Source: Luteibacter aegosomatissinici (GTDB lineage: Bacteria > Pseudomonadota > Gammaproteobacteria > Xanthomonadales > Rhodanobacteraceae). Taken from it: a stretch of DNA of 64,000 bases. Made by a program: the position numbers and the translations under genes. How positions within the stretch are numbered: the stretch's first letter is position 1; each line of letters begins with the position of its first letter. The notes beneath the pieces were generated by a model. That model did no database searches and was not told the DNA's origin. It worked only from the letters and a program-made list of their open reading frames with translations. The stretch spans positions 2,852,001 through 2,916,000 of the forward strand of contig NZ_CP095742.1 in assembly GCF_023078495.1 (NCBI RefSeq), in the 5' to 3' direction. This document shows positions 44,257 through 53,879 of this stretch, in pieces.

Positions 44257-45654
44257 TCAGAACCTATACATTGCCTGGAATCCGACCATCGTTATCGTGT
44301 GCGCCGGTCCGGTATCCCGAACAAATTGACCAGGTACGAACGCGCTCAGCGACGAGGCGAGGTTGAGCTCAGGCGTCACTTGCCAGCTGGCCGCCGCCTC
44401 CAGCTCTTTGCCGATGAAGCGGGCGCTGCTTTGCCGACCACTGCGCACGAGGAAACCGGGGATTGCATAGATGCCGTCAGCGGTGCTCTCCCGCCAATAG
44501 CCCACTGCGGTCAGGGACAACGCCACGTCCCTACCGGGATATACTGAAACCGAGGGTCGCACGTGGATGAGATTCCTTGGGCCTATCGGAGAGAGCGCCC
44601 CGAAATACTTTCCATTCGGAAAGAGCGGATTCAGCGTCTCCAGTCGCGGGTCGTCGGGATCATCGTCACCGGAGACGATGTCGGCCGTGAGCGAAACCTC
44701 GGGCCGCAGGCGGGCGTCACGGAAGCGATAACCGGCCTCGACCCCATAACCCCAGGCCCTTGATCGATGACCTGCAAACGTGCCGAACTGGAGTGCACCC
44801 TCAATGTTCCAATGCCAAGCTCCGTCGTCTGCGAAAAGGCGGGAGCCAACGGTCTGCGCCAGTTGCCGGCCCGTACTCTGATCAAACACAGCCCGGTCAT
44901 CCCGTAGACCGATCCAGTAAAAATCGAACCCATCCAGGCGCTGCGGGCCGAGCCAATGCGTCGCATAGACGCCCCACACTGCTTTTTGGTGCGACCGATG
45001 ATCATTGAAGGTGCCGGGCCCCGTGTCGACAGGATAAAGATAAAAGCCAGACAGCTGATTCACTGAACTGGCGTACACGGCCTCAAAACCGTCGAAGGGC
45101 AGCGGCACCCCCGTGCCATACCGCCGGTCAATGAAGCGTCCGGAACCAAACGACACCAGTTTTCTCCCGACTGAGAGCCGCAGTGAACCATTGGATTCAA
45201 CGGGGATCTCAACGTCGGCGAAGGCCTGCAATACGTCGGTGGCTGTGGTATCCGCCGGCCCCTTCGGCCTGTCCGTCCCGGAGATCGCAGAGGATATCGG
45301 TTGAAAAAACACGCGGAAATTGCCGAGATGGACGTCAGCGAAGGGCATCAGGCGGGTCCAGACGTAGCTGTCGTCCGGAGACGAACCCCAGTTGACGTTT
45401 CGGTAGCTCTCAAAACGAATACGCGCCTCAACGCCAGTCGTCAAATAGGCCGTGCCAGTGTCGTTGAGAGAAATATATTTGAACCCCTCCGTCCACCGAC
45501 CGGTACGATTGGCAGGATTGCTGAGCATTGTCCAATCCTCGGCGTACCGTTCAATCGTCAGCGTCGGCGCACGATCCGGGTTGGTCGATAGTTGGGCCCT
45601 CGCGCCTGCCGAGAGGACCACGGCGGCAATTACCAGGCACCGCATGAAAGCCAT
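44257..45654 (-). CDS. Alginate-export-family outer-membrane porin
   Basis: About 465 residues with a signal peptide (MRCLVIAAVVLSAGARAQ). A beta-barrel follows with alternating patterns, typical blocks FESYRNVNWGSSPDDSYVWT, RLSVGRKLVSFGSGRFIDRR and HWLGPQRLDGFDFYW, and a terminal aromatic (FQAMYRF) as in outer-membrane proteins. It matches the AlgE-like 'alginate export' family, whose members in non-alginate producers are porins of unknown solute. It lies 138 bp after the YcaC-like gene on the same strand; possible co-expression. Confidence 0.85.
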   Translation of the reverse strand: MAFMRCLVIAAVVLSAGARAQLSTNPDRAPTLTIERYAEDWTMLSNPANRTGRWTEGFKYISLNDTGTAYLTTGVEARIRFESYRNVNWGSSPDDSYVWTRLMPFADVHLGNFRVFFQPISSAISGTDRPKGPADTTATDVLQAFADVEIPVESNGSLRLSVGRKLVSFGSGRFIDRRYGTGVPLPFDGFEAVYASSVNQLSGFYLYPVDTGPGTFNDHRSHQKAVWGVYATHWLGPQRLDGFDFYWIGLRDDRAVFDQSTGRQLAQTVGSRLFADDGAWHWNIEGALQFGTFAGHRSRAWGYGVEAGYRFRDARLRPEVSLTADIVSGDDDPDDPRLETLNPLFPNGKYFGALSPIGPRNLIHVRPSVSVYPGRDVALSLTAVGYWRESTADGIYAIPGFLVRSGRQSSARFIGKELEAAASWQVTPELNLASSLSAFVPGQFVRDTGPAHTITMVGFQAMYRF

Positions 45655-45792
45655 CCGGAGTGCCCGCGCTTGGCGGACGACTTTCCGCGAAGCCTGTGGC
45701 AATCCGGACATGGCGGGATCAGGGGGGGCGGAAGCCAAAATACCCACAGTCACGCGCAACGCATTACCCCCGTTCCCGCCACGCATCCCGAA

Positions 45793-46446
45793 TTAGCCCG
45801 CGTCCTTGCCCGGCTGCGTCCTGAGAAGTTGCTGCTCCCACAGGTAGGCGACACCACTCCCACCGATGTGCTGGATCATGATGTCTGTCAGCTCCTCAAC
45901 ATGTTCCGTCCTCGCCCAGTCGCGCTGCCATTCGCCACACAGCGCCATGAGCGTCATGAGGTTTGCGCCAGCGGACGCCATCCGCTGGATGGCGACCTGG
46001 TGGGACTCGACGGAGACGCCTCCGCACGCATCGGTGATCACCGTCACGTCCCAGCCCTCCCCCAGCGCCTGGACGACTGGCATCGCTACACAGACCTCTG
46101 TCCACAGCCCGGCGATGATCAACTGCTTTCGCCCTGTCGACTTGACCACGTCGACCACGTTGCTGTCCTGCCACGTGTTTACCCAGGTGCGATCAATCAC
46201 CTCCTGGTCAGGAAATACGTCGGTTACCTGCTTGAAGAGCAGACCACCACGGGCTGCGATGACACTTGTGAGGATCGTCGGAACGCCAAAGGCTTTTGCA
46301 AGCTTGGCCAGTGCGGTTGTGTTGTTCACAACGGCCTGGGGGTCGTGGCTGTTGACATTGGCAAGCTGATAGGGCTGGTGGTCAATCAAGACGAGTACCG
46401 AGTCCTCGGGCCGAAGCAGCGAGTCGAGACCATTGCGGAAGGTCAT
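45793..46446 (-). CDS. YcaC-like isochorismatase-family hydrolase
   Basis: A 217-residue hydrolase with VLVLIDHQPYQLANVNSH, IIAGLWTEVCVAMPVVQALG (nucleophilic Cys) and VTDACGG-like VITDACGGVSVESH. The pattern is YcaC type and unlike the true isochorismatase-type enzyme at 2436-3059. AAGGAACGCGC precedes the ATG. YcaC proteins form octamers and their substrate is unknown. The LysR gene upstream on the same strand may regulate it. Confidence 0.88.
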   Translation of the reverse strand: MTFRNGLDSLLRPEDSVLVLIDHQPYQLANVNSHDPQAVVNNTTALAKLAKAFGVPTILTSVIAARGGLLFKQVTDVFPDQEVIDRTWVNTWQDSNVVDVVKSTGRKQLIIAGLWTEVCVAMPVVQALGEGWDVTVITDACGGVSVESHQVAIQRMASAGANLMTLMALCGEWQRDWARTEHVEELTDIMIQHIGGSGVAYLWEQQLLRTQPGKDAG

Positions 46447-46924
46447 GCGCGTTCCTTTTTTTGTTGGCGGGAGTCAGAAAGGGCTCAACGGGAAAGCGTG
46501 CAAACCCGCTCGCTCTTCAGAGCCAGCATTCTGCTTGTCAGCTTTTTTCCAGGGTAGCCGTATGCAGCGGCTTGCTGTGTCGCGTCAAATGGAACGCTCA
46601 AGTCCCGGTACCGCCCAGAAGTCATCGAAACCAATTGGTCAACGCCAGCTTGATGCTGTCTATTCCGGTCGGCAACACACCAAGGAACCCGGTGTCTTTA
46701 GGGTTTGCGACTTTATGATCAGCACGCCGCCAGGACCAAAAAGGATTGCTACCCCGTGAACGACAGTCTGCGTCTGCAACCAGGTTGTGTCCTGAATCGG
46801 GCCGTGCACCGCCGGAGGATTGCAACAAGAGACGCTCGCGGGCATGGTCAAGCCCTCTCACGCAGGACCGGTGACCATTTCCAGGTATCAAGGTCCGCAT
46901 CCGCGCGTGCCGCGCAGCGCGACA
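46447..46924. other. Intergenic with a possible gene remnant
   Basis: 478 bp. On the minus strand, pieces such as VVHGVAILFGPGGVLIIKS and DTGFLGVLPTGIDSIKLALT, ending at 46622, occur in two frames. They look like the C-terminus of a lost protein. Too short to assign. Confidence 0.3.
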
Positions 46925-47803
46925 TCAAGTGTCAGGACGCGCCTCAAAACATGCCGAGAGCAATTCAGTGAGAACCTGCACCTTTCGTGGCGGATGGGCA
47001 CTTCTCGGCCTCACCACATAGATGCCGCCCGGGGGAACTGGATGATCAACCATCAAGCGTTTCAAGCTTCCGCGCTCGATGTGCTCACGAGTAATGCCAT
47101 CGGGAAGCCACGCAATGCCCAGTCCTGCAACAGCCGCTGCAACGAGCGCCACGGCGTTGTCGGCCTTGAACCTGCCTCTGGGGTGGACCACGACGACGGA
47201 CTCGCCGTCCATGAAGTGCCAGACCTCGGTGCCCTGCATCAGCGCTTCGTGGGACGTGACCTCCGAGGGCCTGTGCGGGGCACCGAACGCCTTGATGTAA
47301 TCGGGACTGGCCACGAGACTCCCGTAAATCGGCCCCACACAGCGGGCGACGAGATTGGAATCGGCGAGATAGCCAAACCTCACCGCGCAATCATATCCCT
47401 CGGAAACGATGTCGACGAAGCGATCGCTGTAGGAGGCATGGATGTGCAACGCAGGGTGACGTCGCGCCATGTCCGCAAGCACCGGGGCGACATGCGTGGG
47501 ACCAAAGGAAAGCGGTGCGGCGATGCGCAACCTGCCACGCAGTTCGCCGGAGGGAAGAATGGTCTCCCTCGCCACCTCCATCTCGGTACAAGCGCGCGCG
47601 GCGAAATCGCGATACAGGGCCCCGGCCTCTGTCAGAGAGGCCCCGCGCGTTGTTCGGGCAAGGAGCTGAATTCCAAGCTCCTCTTCCAGGCGCGCGAGCC
47701 GCCGGCTGACAATGGATTTCGACACCCCAAGCCTTGCTGCTGCAGCCGAGACCCCACCCGCGTCAGCGACTTCAACAAATGTACGCAGATCCTCGATGTC
47801 CAT
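46925..47803 (-). CDS. LysR-family transcriptional regulator
   Basis: A 292-residue LTTR. The N-terminal winged HTH is MDIEDLRTFVEVADAGGVSA, ARLGVSKSIVSRRLARLEEE; the effector domain is of the CrgA/DsdC-like type (LRGRLRIAAPLSFGPTHVAP, YDCAVRFG). The start ATG at 47803 is the conserved MDIEDL. It lies upstream of the YcaC-like and porin genes on the same strand and may control them, with a 478-bp gap. Inducer unknown. Confidence 0.9.
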   Translation of the reverse strand: MDIEDLRTFVEVADAGGVSAAAARLGVSKSIVSRRLARLEEELGIQLLARTTRGASLTEAGALYRDFAARACTEMEVARETILPSGELRGRLRIAAPLSFGPTHVAPVLADMARRHPALHIHASYSDRFVDIVSEGYDCAVRFGYLADSNLVARCVGPIYGSLVASPDYIKAFGAPHRPSEVTSHEALMQGTEVWHFMDGESVVVVHPRGRFKADNAVALVAAAVAGLGIAWLPDGITREHIERGSLKRLMVDHPVPPGGIYVVRPRSAHPPRKVQVLTELLSACFEARPDT

Positions 47804-48754
47804 CGTTAGCGTTCCCCATTTTGCGACACAGCGTGGCACGAAAGCACCCTATCGCTTGCGCTTCCCCACCGAAATAATGGGGCTCGAAAGCACACTTTCA
47901 CGCCCAGCCAGCCCAGTCAAGAAACACACAATAACCATGACGTTTCCATCGGTCTTGAATCGCGCATGTGCCCAGGCGGTCAACCTGAAGCCGCCGGGTA
48001 CGACCAGTCCTGTCGGCGTTTCGACTCCGCACGGGACGAGAGCGAACCGAAACATGCCCGACATGGCGGCTCTTTTGCATGTGGAACGCGGCTTCGGAGT
48101 TTTGCGCATCCCGATGGGCGTCAATCCTGCCATGCCTGCAACATTGACGCTGCGCTGGGCTTCGGTGTCATCAAGCGAATTCCACTCAAAGCCGGGAATG
48201 GCCGTTGGCCACGATGCGATCGGAGGGTAGTCAGAAACAGCCCAGCCTGCTTCAACGAACCCGGTACCCAGTACGATGCCATAGTGCGCAATTGCCAGAC
48301 CGGCGGGCTTGTCATGTTTGAACGGGTTCCGGCCATACAGTATCACTGACCATCACCGGGAACCCCGCCTCGCTGGGCGGCGTCACTGCGCAAGAGCGGC
48401 TGAGGGAGTTCCATGGGCCAAACATGGCAAATTTGCGACTGATGCGTGCGGTGTAGAACATCAACAACGAACGATGCCGACTACACGATCGCGAGCCGGC
48501 CTGAGTAACGGAACACCTTCGAAGCGTCCGTCCCGGGGCTGATGCCCGATGAGAGGTTCCTGAATCAGTGATCAGAGACCCATGCCTGCCTATGGCCCAT
48601 GCGAGCAAGGGGTGACATGTACTGCCTCGATGCACGCGGGATGGCGGCAAGCGTCACGACCGAAGTGACGACAGGTCTGCGCTGTTCGCGGGCTTCCCGC
48701 TTGCCACCGTCGGGAGCCACCGTCACGACCCATCATCCAATGACCGAGGTAAAG
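47804..48754. other. No supported gene
   Basis: 951 bp between divergent regulators. A 165-codon minus frame (47849-48346) and an overlapping plus frame are open but have no ribosome site or family resemblance. I do not call either. Confidence 0.45.
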
Positions 48755-49405
48755 ATGCTCGAACCCAGCCGACCCTCCACATTCCAGGGTCAAGCGCAAC
48801 AATCCGAATCAATTGATGCTGACGGACACCCGCATGCAATGCCTGCCCTTCTTGCGACGTGTAAACGGCTCGACAGACTTCTGAACGCTGCTCTTGTCCT
48901 CCTTGGCGCGGCAAGTGGCGGTGAGATGGAACCCGTTCGTCACCATGTCCGCCGCGCACTGCTCGCCCACCGCGCTGCCACAGCCGGCATCACCTACTCC
49001 GCCGGAAAATCCGAACTCACATCCGGGCAGGTACGCTCCATCATTGCAGTGGTTCGCGCGAAACTGCCGGAAGGATCATCGACGGCGGAGCTCGCAGGCG
49101 CATGTGGAATGACACCGCGTGTATTTCTTCGGGCGTTCCGGGGCACGTTTGCAGAGAGCCCGCGACAATGGTTGAGGTCGGTTCGTCTTGAGGCGGCGGT
49201 AGACGCGCTAAGACGGGATGTTCCGTCGCTGTCTGAGGTCGCCACGGCATGTGGATTCAGTGATCAAGCCCACTTTACCCGAGTATTCAAGGCAGAGACT
49301 GGCATGACACCCGGTGCCTTCCGTAAGGCGGAACGCGCCGCATACACCGACGTCAATTCAGGGCGGTCCACGGAACAGCGCCCGACACAGTCCGTCGTGG
49401 ACTGA
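48755..49405 (+). CDS. AraC-type regulator, short form
   Basis: A 216-residue protein from the ATG at 48755, chosen because GAGGTAAAG sits just before it (ATG 48740 is the alternative). The C-terminal half is a full AraC DNA-binding domain (TAELAGACGMTPRVFLRAFR, VATACGFSDQAHFTRVFKAE, GMTPGAF). The N-terminal ~95 residues are helical and too short for a normal cupin sensor, so effector binding is doubtful. No obvious adjacent target. Confidence 0.82.
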   Translation: MLEPSRPSTFQGQAQQSESIDADGHPHAMPALLATCKRLDRLLNAALVLLGAASGGEMEPVRHHVRRALLAHRAATAGITYSAGKSELTSGQVRSIIAVVRAKLPEGSSTAELAGACGMTPRVFLRAFRGTFAESPRQWLRSVRLEAAVDALRRDVPSLSEVATACGFSDQAHFTRVFKAETGMTPGAFRKAERAAYTDVNSGRSTEQRPTQSVVD

Positions 49406-49777
49406 CATCGCATAAAAAGCCAAAAGTCGGCGATTCCAGATCTCACTGACAGTACGCGTTCCTTCTGAAATCCGGCTTTGATGTCTTGCGCCTGGGCACG
49501 GTCCCACTCCCCTAAGTAGCATCCGGCTGCACATTGCCGAAGACCCGGGATCGATAAGTCGCGTCGCGGCCGTTGTCGGCAGGGGCAGCTGGGCGGTGTG
49601 GCGATACTGCTTCCCGCGCCACCGTCCCCCACCCTCTGAATTTCCACGGGGCCAGCGGAGAATCCGACCGATACCAATCCCTCCTGCGACGCCCCGTCGT
49701 CCACCACGCGCCGCCCAACAAATGCGTATTCATTCGCCCGGACGCAAATACCGGGCGATGAGTGGTCGCGCCTGCAC
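49406..49777. other. Convergent intergenic
   Basis: 372 bp between the ends of the AraC gene and the dam gene. It marks the left border of the plasmid/ICE-like block. No gene or terminator is evident. Confidence 0.4.
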
Positions 49778-50383
49778 CTACTTCGAAAGCTCGAGGAGGT
49801 GCCCCTCAAGCGCTCCGTCCCGCATGGCCCGGCGGATGACCGTAAGCGCGCGGCGTCCGTAAGCCACAAGCATCGACGGCGCACCAGCGGTGCCGACCTG
49901 TTCGCCAGCGCCATTTGCAAACTTCAGCCGGCCGCGGATGAAGAAGACACCCGCGACATTGGGGTGGCCAATCACGCTTTCGTGGAACGCGGCAGTGTCG
50001 GTGCGCGCGAACACCAGCAGAAGGCCATTGCCGTGGTCGGCGAGCCTGGCCATCCACTTCCCGCACTCGGCGCCATAGGGCGGATTGACCCAGTAAAAAT
50101 GCGCCGGGTCCCACGGCCGGTTGAAACCGTCCTGGACCTTGTTGAAATGCCGGCGGGCGGTTTTCCAATGGCGCACCGGCGGCGCGCAAGGGTCGACGTC
50201 GGCATTGTGGGGAAGGTCCAGTGCGTCAACCAGCCAGCGGGGGGTGAGCCAGGTCTCCTCGCCCTTCGTGCGGTCATGCTGGAAGCCACGCAGGGGAGCG
50301 GACTTTTGATTGCCCGGCGTGCGGAGCGCCGACGTCCGGGACGGAATGGGAGTGCGTGCAGCGGGTTTGGTGGTGCGGGCCAT
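49778..50383 (-). CDS. Phage-type DNA N6-adenine methyltransferase (Dam)
   Basis: A 201-residue protein of the phage/plasmid Dam family: FQHDRTKGEETWLTPRWLVD, the SAM-site region NADVDPCAPP, catalytic NPPYG (DPPY-type) in FYWVNPPYGAECGKW, and FVFARTDT-like LLVFARTDTAAFHE. CTGGAG precedes the ATG at 50383. Methylates adenine, probably in GATC-like sites. No restriction enzyme is adjacent, so it is a solitary methylase that may protect the element or tune its genes. Confidence 0.85.
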   Translation of the reverse strand: MARTTKPAARTPIPSRTSALRTPGNQKSAPLRGFQHDRTKGEETWLTPRWLVDALDLPHNADVDPCAPPVRHWKTARRHFNKVQDGFNRPWDPAHFYWVNPPYGAECGKWMARLADHGNGLLLVFARTDTAAFHESVIGHPNVAGVFFIRGRLKFANGAGEQVGTAGAPSMLVAYGRRALTVIRRAMRDGALEGHLLELSK

Positions 50384-50616
50384 TGCGTTGCTCCAGTGAT
50401 GGGAGCAATGGAGATTTGAGGGGATCAGCCCCGTGTCGAGCGTGATCCCCGGTGGCCTGACAACCAGGACCCCATCCCGACCGCAGCACAGCAAGGCCAG
50501 CACCGAGGGCGCCGGGAATGCATCCGGGGCTTTCCACGCCACCGGACCCAGGCTGCGCCATCATTCCGCCTTGACGGCAGGAGGCATTTGACTGTTTTGG
50601 GATGCGGGATACCCGC

Positions 50617-51168
50617 TCAAAGCGGGTGGTGAACACGGCCCGCAGACGACTCGGGCAGCTCCTTGAGTAGCACGCGGCGCAAGGTCATGGCGTCCCCCGT
50701 GCGGACGGACTCCATCATGACCTCCAATGCGCTTTCCACCAGGTCCACCCAGGGTGTCCGCGCAGTGTTGTCTTCCCAGGCCAGGGTCACCGCTTCGAAC
50801 GCGGACATGACCCGCACCGCCATGCCCTGCCCCCGCATCGCCTGGACGAGCACCTCCGGGGTGAGGCCCGGGACACACGGCGAGCCGACGACCGCCTCAA
50901 TCGTGCCATCGGCGGCGAGGCGAACGACGAACTCAATGCCCAGCTCAAGCACTTTGACCGGATCGACGGTCTCGGTGCCTTCGCCGGTCGCGACCACGGC
51001 CTCGGCACTGGTCGTGGTGGGCGGATGCTGGCCCATGGCTGCAAAGTGTCTGGTCCCACCGAGGATCACGTTGAGGTCGGTACGCACCCATTCCCAGCGC
51101 ACCTCAAACTCCACGGACTGCGGCAGTGGCACCTTCTCGAATTCCGGGACATCCTTTCCCCTCGTCAT
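50617..51168 (-). CDS. Hypothetical protein, second gene of an operon
   Basis: A 183-residue soluble protein (MTRGKDVPEFEKVPLPQSVE, EFVVRLAADGTIEAVVGSPC, VLLKELPESSAGR). Its ATG overlaps the upstream stop by 4 bp (ATGA), so it is translationally coupled to 51165-51638. Codon use is that of a real gene. No family recognised. Confidence 0.7.
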   Translation of the reverse strand: MTRGKDVPEFEKVPLPQSVEFEVRWEWVRTDLNVILGGTRHFAAMGQHPPTTTSAEAVVATGEGTETVDPVKVLELGIEFVVRLAADGTIEAVVGSPCVPGLTPEVLVQAMRGQGMAVRVMSAFEAVTLAWEDNTARTPWVDLVESALEVMMESVRTGDAMTLRRVLLKELPESSAGRVHHPL

Positions 51169-51638
51169 GAGCGCCTGTGCTCCTTGCGGCGGGCGTGCTT
51201 GAGGTTGATGAGCTGCACGCGCCAGGCCAATGGTGGCAGCACGCCCCTCTTTTTCTCTTCCTCGGTTAGCTCGGGCTCGAAATGCGCCTTGAGGGCGCGC
51301 TCCAGGGAGAGTTTGCTTATTCCATGGGCAAAGGCAGCGACTTCCACGCCAACCCAGTCGCCGTCGTCCATCATCGACAGCGCACGCCGGATACCCCGGT
51401 GGTTGAGGACGTCGCCAGCAAGGGCACGTTTGGTCCCTGGCGCATGCGGATTGAGCGCGCCGCCTGCCTCCTTCTCGACACGTGCCTTGCACTTTTGCGC
51501 AAAACGGATGGCCACATCGCGGGCACGTTTTTGCTTTTGCTCGTCATGCGGCAGCTTGTCTTCGCCGGCTCCCGCAGCACGATAAAGGTCATAGAGGGCT
51601 TTTGGAACGAGGTCGACGACGGATTCCTTGGGCACCAC
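51165..51638 (-). CDS. Hypothetical basic helical protein
   Basis: A 157-residue, lysine/arginine-rich helical protein (DEQKQKRARDVAIRFAQKCK, HGISKLSLERALKAHFEPEL, ending HARRKEHRRS). It starts at GTG 51638 behind GGGAG. It could bind nucleic acid. First gene of the pair with 50617-51168. Not recognised. Confidence 0.7.
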   Translation of the reverse strand: MVPKESVVDLVPKALYDLYRAAGAGEDKLPHDEQKQKRARDVAIRFAQKCKARVEKEAGGALNPHAPGTKRALAGDVLNHRGIRRALSMMDDGDWVGVEVAAFAHGISKLSLERALKAHFEPELTEEEKKRGVLPPLAWRVQLINLKHARRKEHRRS

Positions 51639-51775
51639 ATACTCCCTGTCAGACCGATCGGGTCGGCGGAGGCATCATGCAGGGCGGCGGGTATGACGCA
51701 CAAGCGGAGGCCACCGTCGTGATGCCGCTGCGCCCTGGGGACGCCACGATACCTTGCGTCAGGTGCCGCCCGCAG

Positions 51776-52453
51776 TCAAAGACGGGATTGCGGCCCAGGC
51801 ACCATCCCGGCCGCAGACAGCACACGCGCCAGCCACCCCTGTTCAACGTTTGCGAGCACCGCAGACGGAATGTGGTCGCGGGGGGTCTCGCCATGGACGT
51901 CCGGTGTGTCGAGGGAAAGGCCTGCGTCCATCAAATAGCGGACGGTCACAGGACTATAGGCATAGTGAAGCAAGGTGCGCCCGTTACTATCTATCTGGCG
52001 GAGGTCGCCGTTGGCGGCAACGACTGGCAGGAAACGCAGGCGATCGCGTTCGGCGTCGAGCATCACCGCAAGCGTCAGGGCGGTGACGTGCGTTACTTCC
52101 ATCTCAACACCGTCGCGATTGATGACCGCTTCGCAAACCTGCAAATCAACGGCAGCGCCAAGCTCAATGAGCGCGGTGACCGCCTTGAGATCACGCCTGA
52201 CGAGGGCCTGTGGAAGGCAGTGCGACGGTGCCAGTACACCGTCATCGCCCATGACCTTCCGGAAGAAGTCCTGCATCCGGTCACCGGCTCCCTCAATCTG
52301 GCGCGCCATGCGCCCATAGCCAGCCGCCTCGAGGACCGCCTTCGACGCCTTCGCTTCAAGGTCACTGGGGGAGACCACCATCGGCCCGTTGCGCTCGTCG
52401 AAATCACTCTTGCCCTCCCACGAGGTGGTGGCGTTGGGTGCTGGACTCGACAT
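51776..52453 (-). CDS. Ankyrin-repeat protein, regulon member 1
   Basis: A 225-residue protein: a ~75-residue N-terminal region, then ankyrin-type units (LVRRDLKAVTALIELGAAVD, DLRQIDSNGRTLLHYAYSPV, VRYLMDAGLSLDTPDVHGET). GGGAGATAGG precedes the ATG. It shares its upstream ~110 bp, including promoter and operator, with the ankyrin gene at 55014-55706, and shares blocks such as FLP(V/L)(V/L)A..GDL. Interaction partner unknown. Confidence 0.8.
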   Translation of the reverse strand: MSSPAPNATTSWEGKSDFDERNGPMVVSPSDLEAKASKAVLEAAGYGRMARQIEGAGDRMQDFFRKVMGDDGVLAPSHCLPQALVRRDLKAVTALIELGAAVDLQVCEAVINRDGVEMEVTHVTALTLAVMLDAERDRLRFLPVVAANGDLRQIDSNGRTLLHYAYSPVTVRYLMDAGLSLDTPDVHGETPRDHIPSAVLANVEQGWLARVLSAAGMVPGPQSRL

Positions 52454-52475
52454 TGGGCCTATCTCCCGGGGGCTC

Positions 52476-52587
52476 CTTCCACGTTAACCAGGTTCCGGAG
52501 GTCGTCAAGGGGGCGCACGGCATGTTGTCCAAGTCGCTTGGCGTGCACGCGTTACATGTAACGGCATCCAGGCGTTACGTGTTACGC
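52476..52587 (-). promoter_or_regulatory. Shared promoter/operator, copy 1
   Basis: Minus-strand promoter: -35 TTGACG (52503-52508), 16-bp spacer, -10 TAACGT (52481-52486), start codon 28 bp further. Upstream is the palindrome CGTTACATGTAACG (52550-52563) and GCGTTACGTGTTACGC (52572-52587) with two direct GTTAC units. The palindrome is 41 bp from the -35, as in copy 2, suggesting an activator site. Confidence 0.7.
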
Positions 52588-52954
52588 AAGGAGAACGGTC
52601 GCGAAGTCCCGCGCCCTCCCCGGGCTATAACGGCAATCCATCCTTCGAGTATTCCAAGGCACGGGCGGGCTGTTGGTCTTCGAAGACCTTCGCCAAACCG
52701 AGGGCGTCCAGGTCGTGTGGATCTGCCATGGTTTGTTGCCGTCGTCTGAACGAGCCTCCATGCAAAGGCTCGAGGCGGACTCCGGTCCGCCACCGGGCGG
52801 GCAGCGGGTCAACGCCCCCCGAATCCCCAATGGTGATTGAGTGCGTCGAGTCATGGCCGGAGACAAACCGAGTGCGACGGCAACTTGGGCGCCACCTCGA
52901 TCAGCTTGACAACGCCGCCGTCTTCGTTACGTTGTTGTCTTTGGGAGCTTCGAC
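52588..52954. other. Intergenic with a possible 34-codon ORF
   Basis: 367 bp. A minus-strand frame (52625-52729; MADPHDLDALGLAKVFEDQQ...) is the only plausible peptide and lacks a ribosome site. Otherwise nothing. Confidence 0.3.
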
Positions 52955-53539
52955 GTGGGCATCCGCCTTACCCGACGACCATCCGGCTTCTTCAGCCCGC
53001 CGCCGCCGGAGGTTCTGACCGCGTATTTCTCCGAGCTGGGCTATGCCCTCGTGCACAACCCACAGGCGACGTTCGATCACTGGGTCGTTTCTCGTCCGAA
53101 CGCCCGACTCAAAGCACAATCGTTCAGTGACTACGGCGGCCTATGGGTCTGGTGGCTGGAAGAGTCCCTGCGTATTCTCAACGCCGACACCGAATACCGG
53201 CTGCTTTGTAGCTGGTACCGCACAGCCCTTCCAGACGAGCGTGTAGAGATTCTGCAGCGTGCCCGGGAAGATTGCGCCCTGAACCATCCTGCAGCAAAGT
53301 CCCTGCGACCCTGCGGATTCCAGCGACTCGCCTACTGCGAACTGAAAATCGCGGACCTTGATGACACCTGGCTCGAAACTGTCGCTGCCATCGAGGCAGA
53401 ATGCAGGGCCTCCGGCGCGCGATCGAGTGAGCGGCTGTGCATCTACATCGATCGGTATACACAGTTGCAGGCTCGCCAAGCGCTTTCAGATGCAATATCG
53501 GCAGCGAACGCCCCGACCTCACCCCGGAGGCGCCTGTAG
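52955..53539 (+). CDS. Unknown protein, YFS-motif family member 1
   Basis: A 194-residue protein starting at GTG 52955 behind GGGAG. The N-terminal block (EVLTAYFSELGYALVHNPQA, then HWVVS) matches the start of the minus-strand gene at 56766-57353 (LMRTYFSDIGFVLRHQVVAM, RWWLT). The rest has several Trp/Cys residues and helices. No known domain. It is the first of three same-strand genes (52955, 53574, 53840). Confidence 0.68.
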   Translation: MGIRLTRRPSGFFSPPPPEVLTAYFSELGYALVHNPQATFDHWVVSRPNARLKAQSFSDYGGLWVWWLEESLRILNADTEYRLLCSWYRTALPDERVEILQRAREDCALNHPAAKSLRPCGFQRLAYCELKIADLDDTWLETVAAIEAECRASGARSSERLCIYIDRYTQLQARQALSDAISAANAPTSPRRRL

Positions 53540-53573
53540 CCGTATCCTTGCCCTACCAGGCGAGGAGGCAACC

Positions 53574-53879
53574 ATGGACCGATTGCGGCAGGCGATGCTC
53601 GGGCAGTATGCAAAACGCGAAGGAATCCCGGGGCCCGTTGAGGCAGCATTCCGGCACACACTCAACCAGATGGCCGCAAGCGGGCTCCTCGCAACCATGG
53701 ACGAGGAAACCATCACCGCCGCAATCCTCGGTGGTTTTGTGGCTACCCTGCCCGTGAGTACCGCTGTCTTCGCGTCTGCGCCGGTCCAAGCGCCGGGCAC
53801 CGAGGCGGAGCCCCAAACGGCCCCCCGGGACAACCGAAGGTGGCTTGGGGCCAATACGACAAGAGTACCGACAGTGTGA
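53574..53879 (+). CDS. Small hypothetical protein
   Basis: A 101-residue protein with GAGGCAACC before its ATG, 34 bp after the previous gene. A helical first half (LRQAMLGQYAKREGIPGPVE, AFRHTLNQMAASGLLATMDE) is followed by an Ala/Val-rich stretch and a Pro-rich tail. Its last 40 bp overlap the next gene's start, suggesting an operon. Confidence 0.62.
   Translation: MDRLRQAMLGQYAKREGIPGPVEAAFRHTLNQMAASGLLATMDEETITAAILGGFVATLPVSTAVFASAPVQAPGTEAEPQTAPRDNRRWLGANTTRVPTV

Noticed and set aside
46820-47809. 329-codon plus ORF
   Set aside because: Exact antisense of the LysR gene.
47849-48346. 165-codon minus ORF between the LysR and AraC genes
   Set aside because: No recognisable family, no Shine-Dalgarno, and an equally open plus-strand frame; left uncalled.
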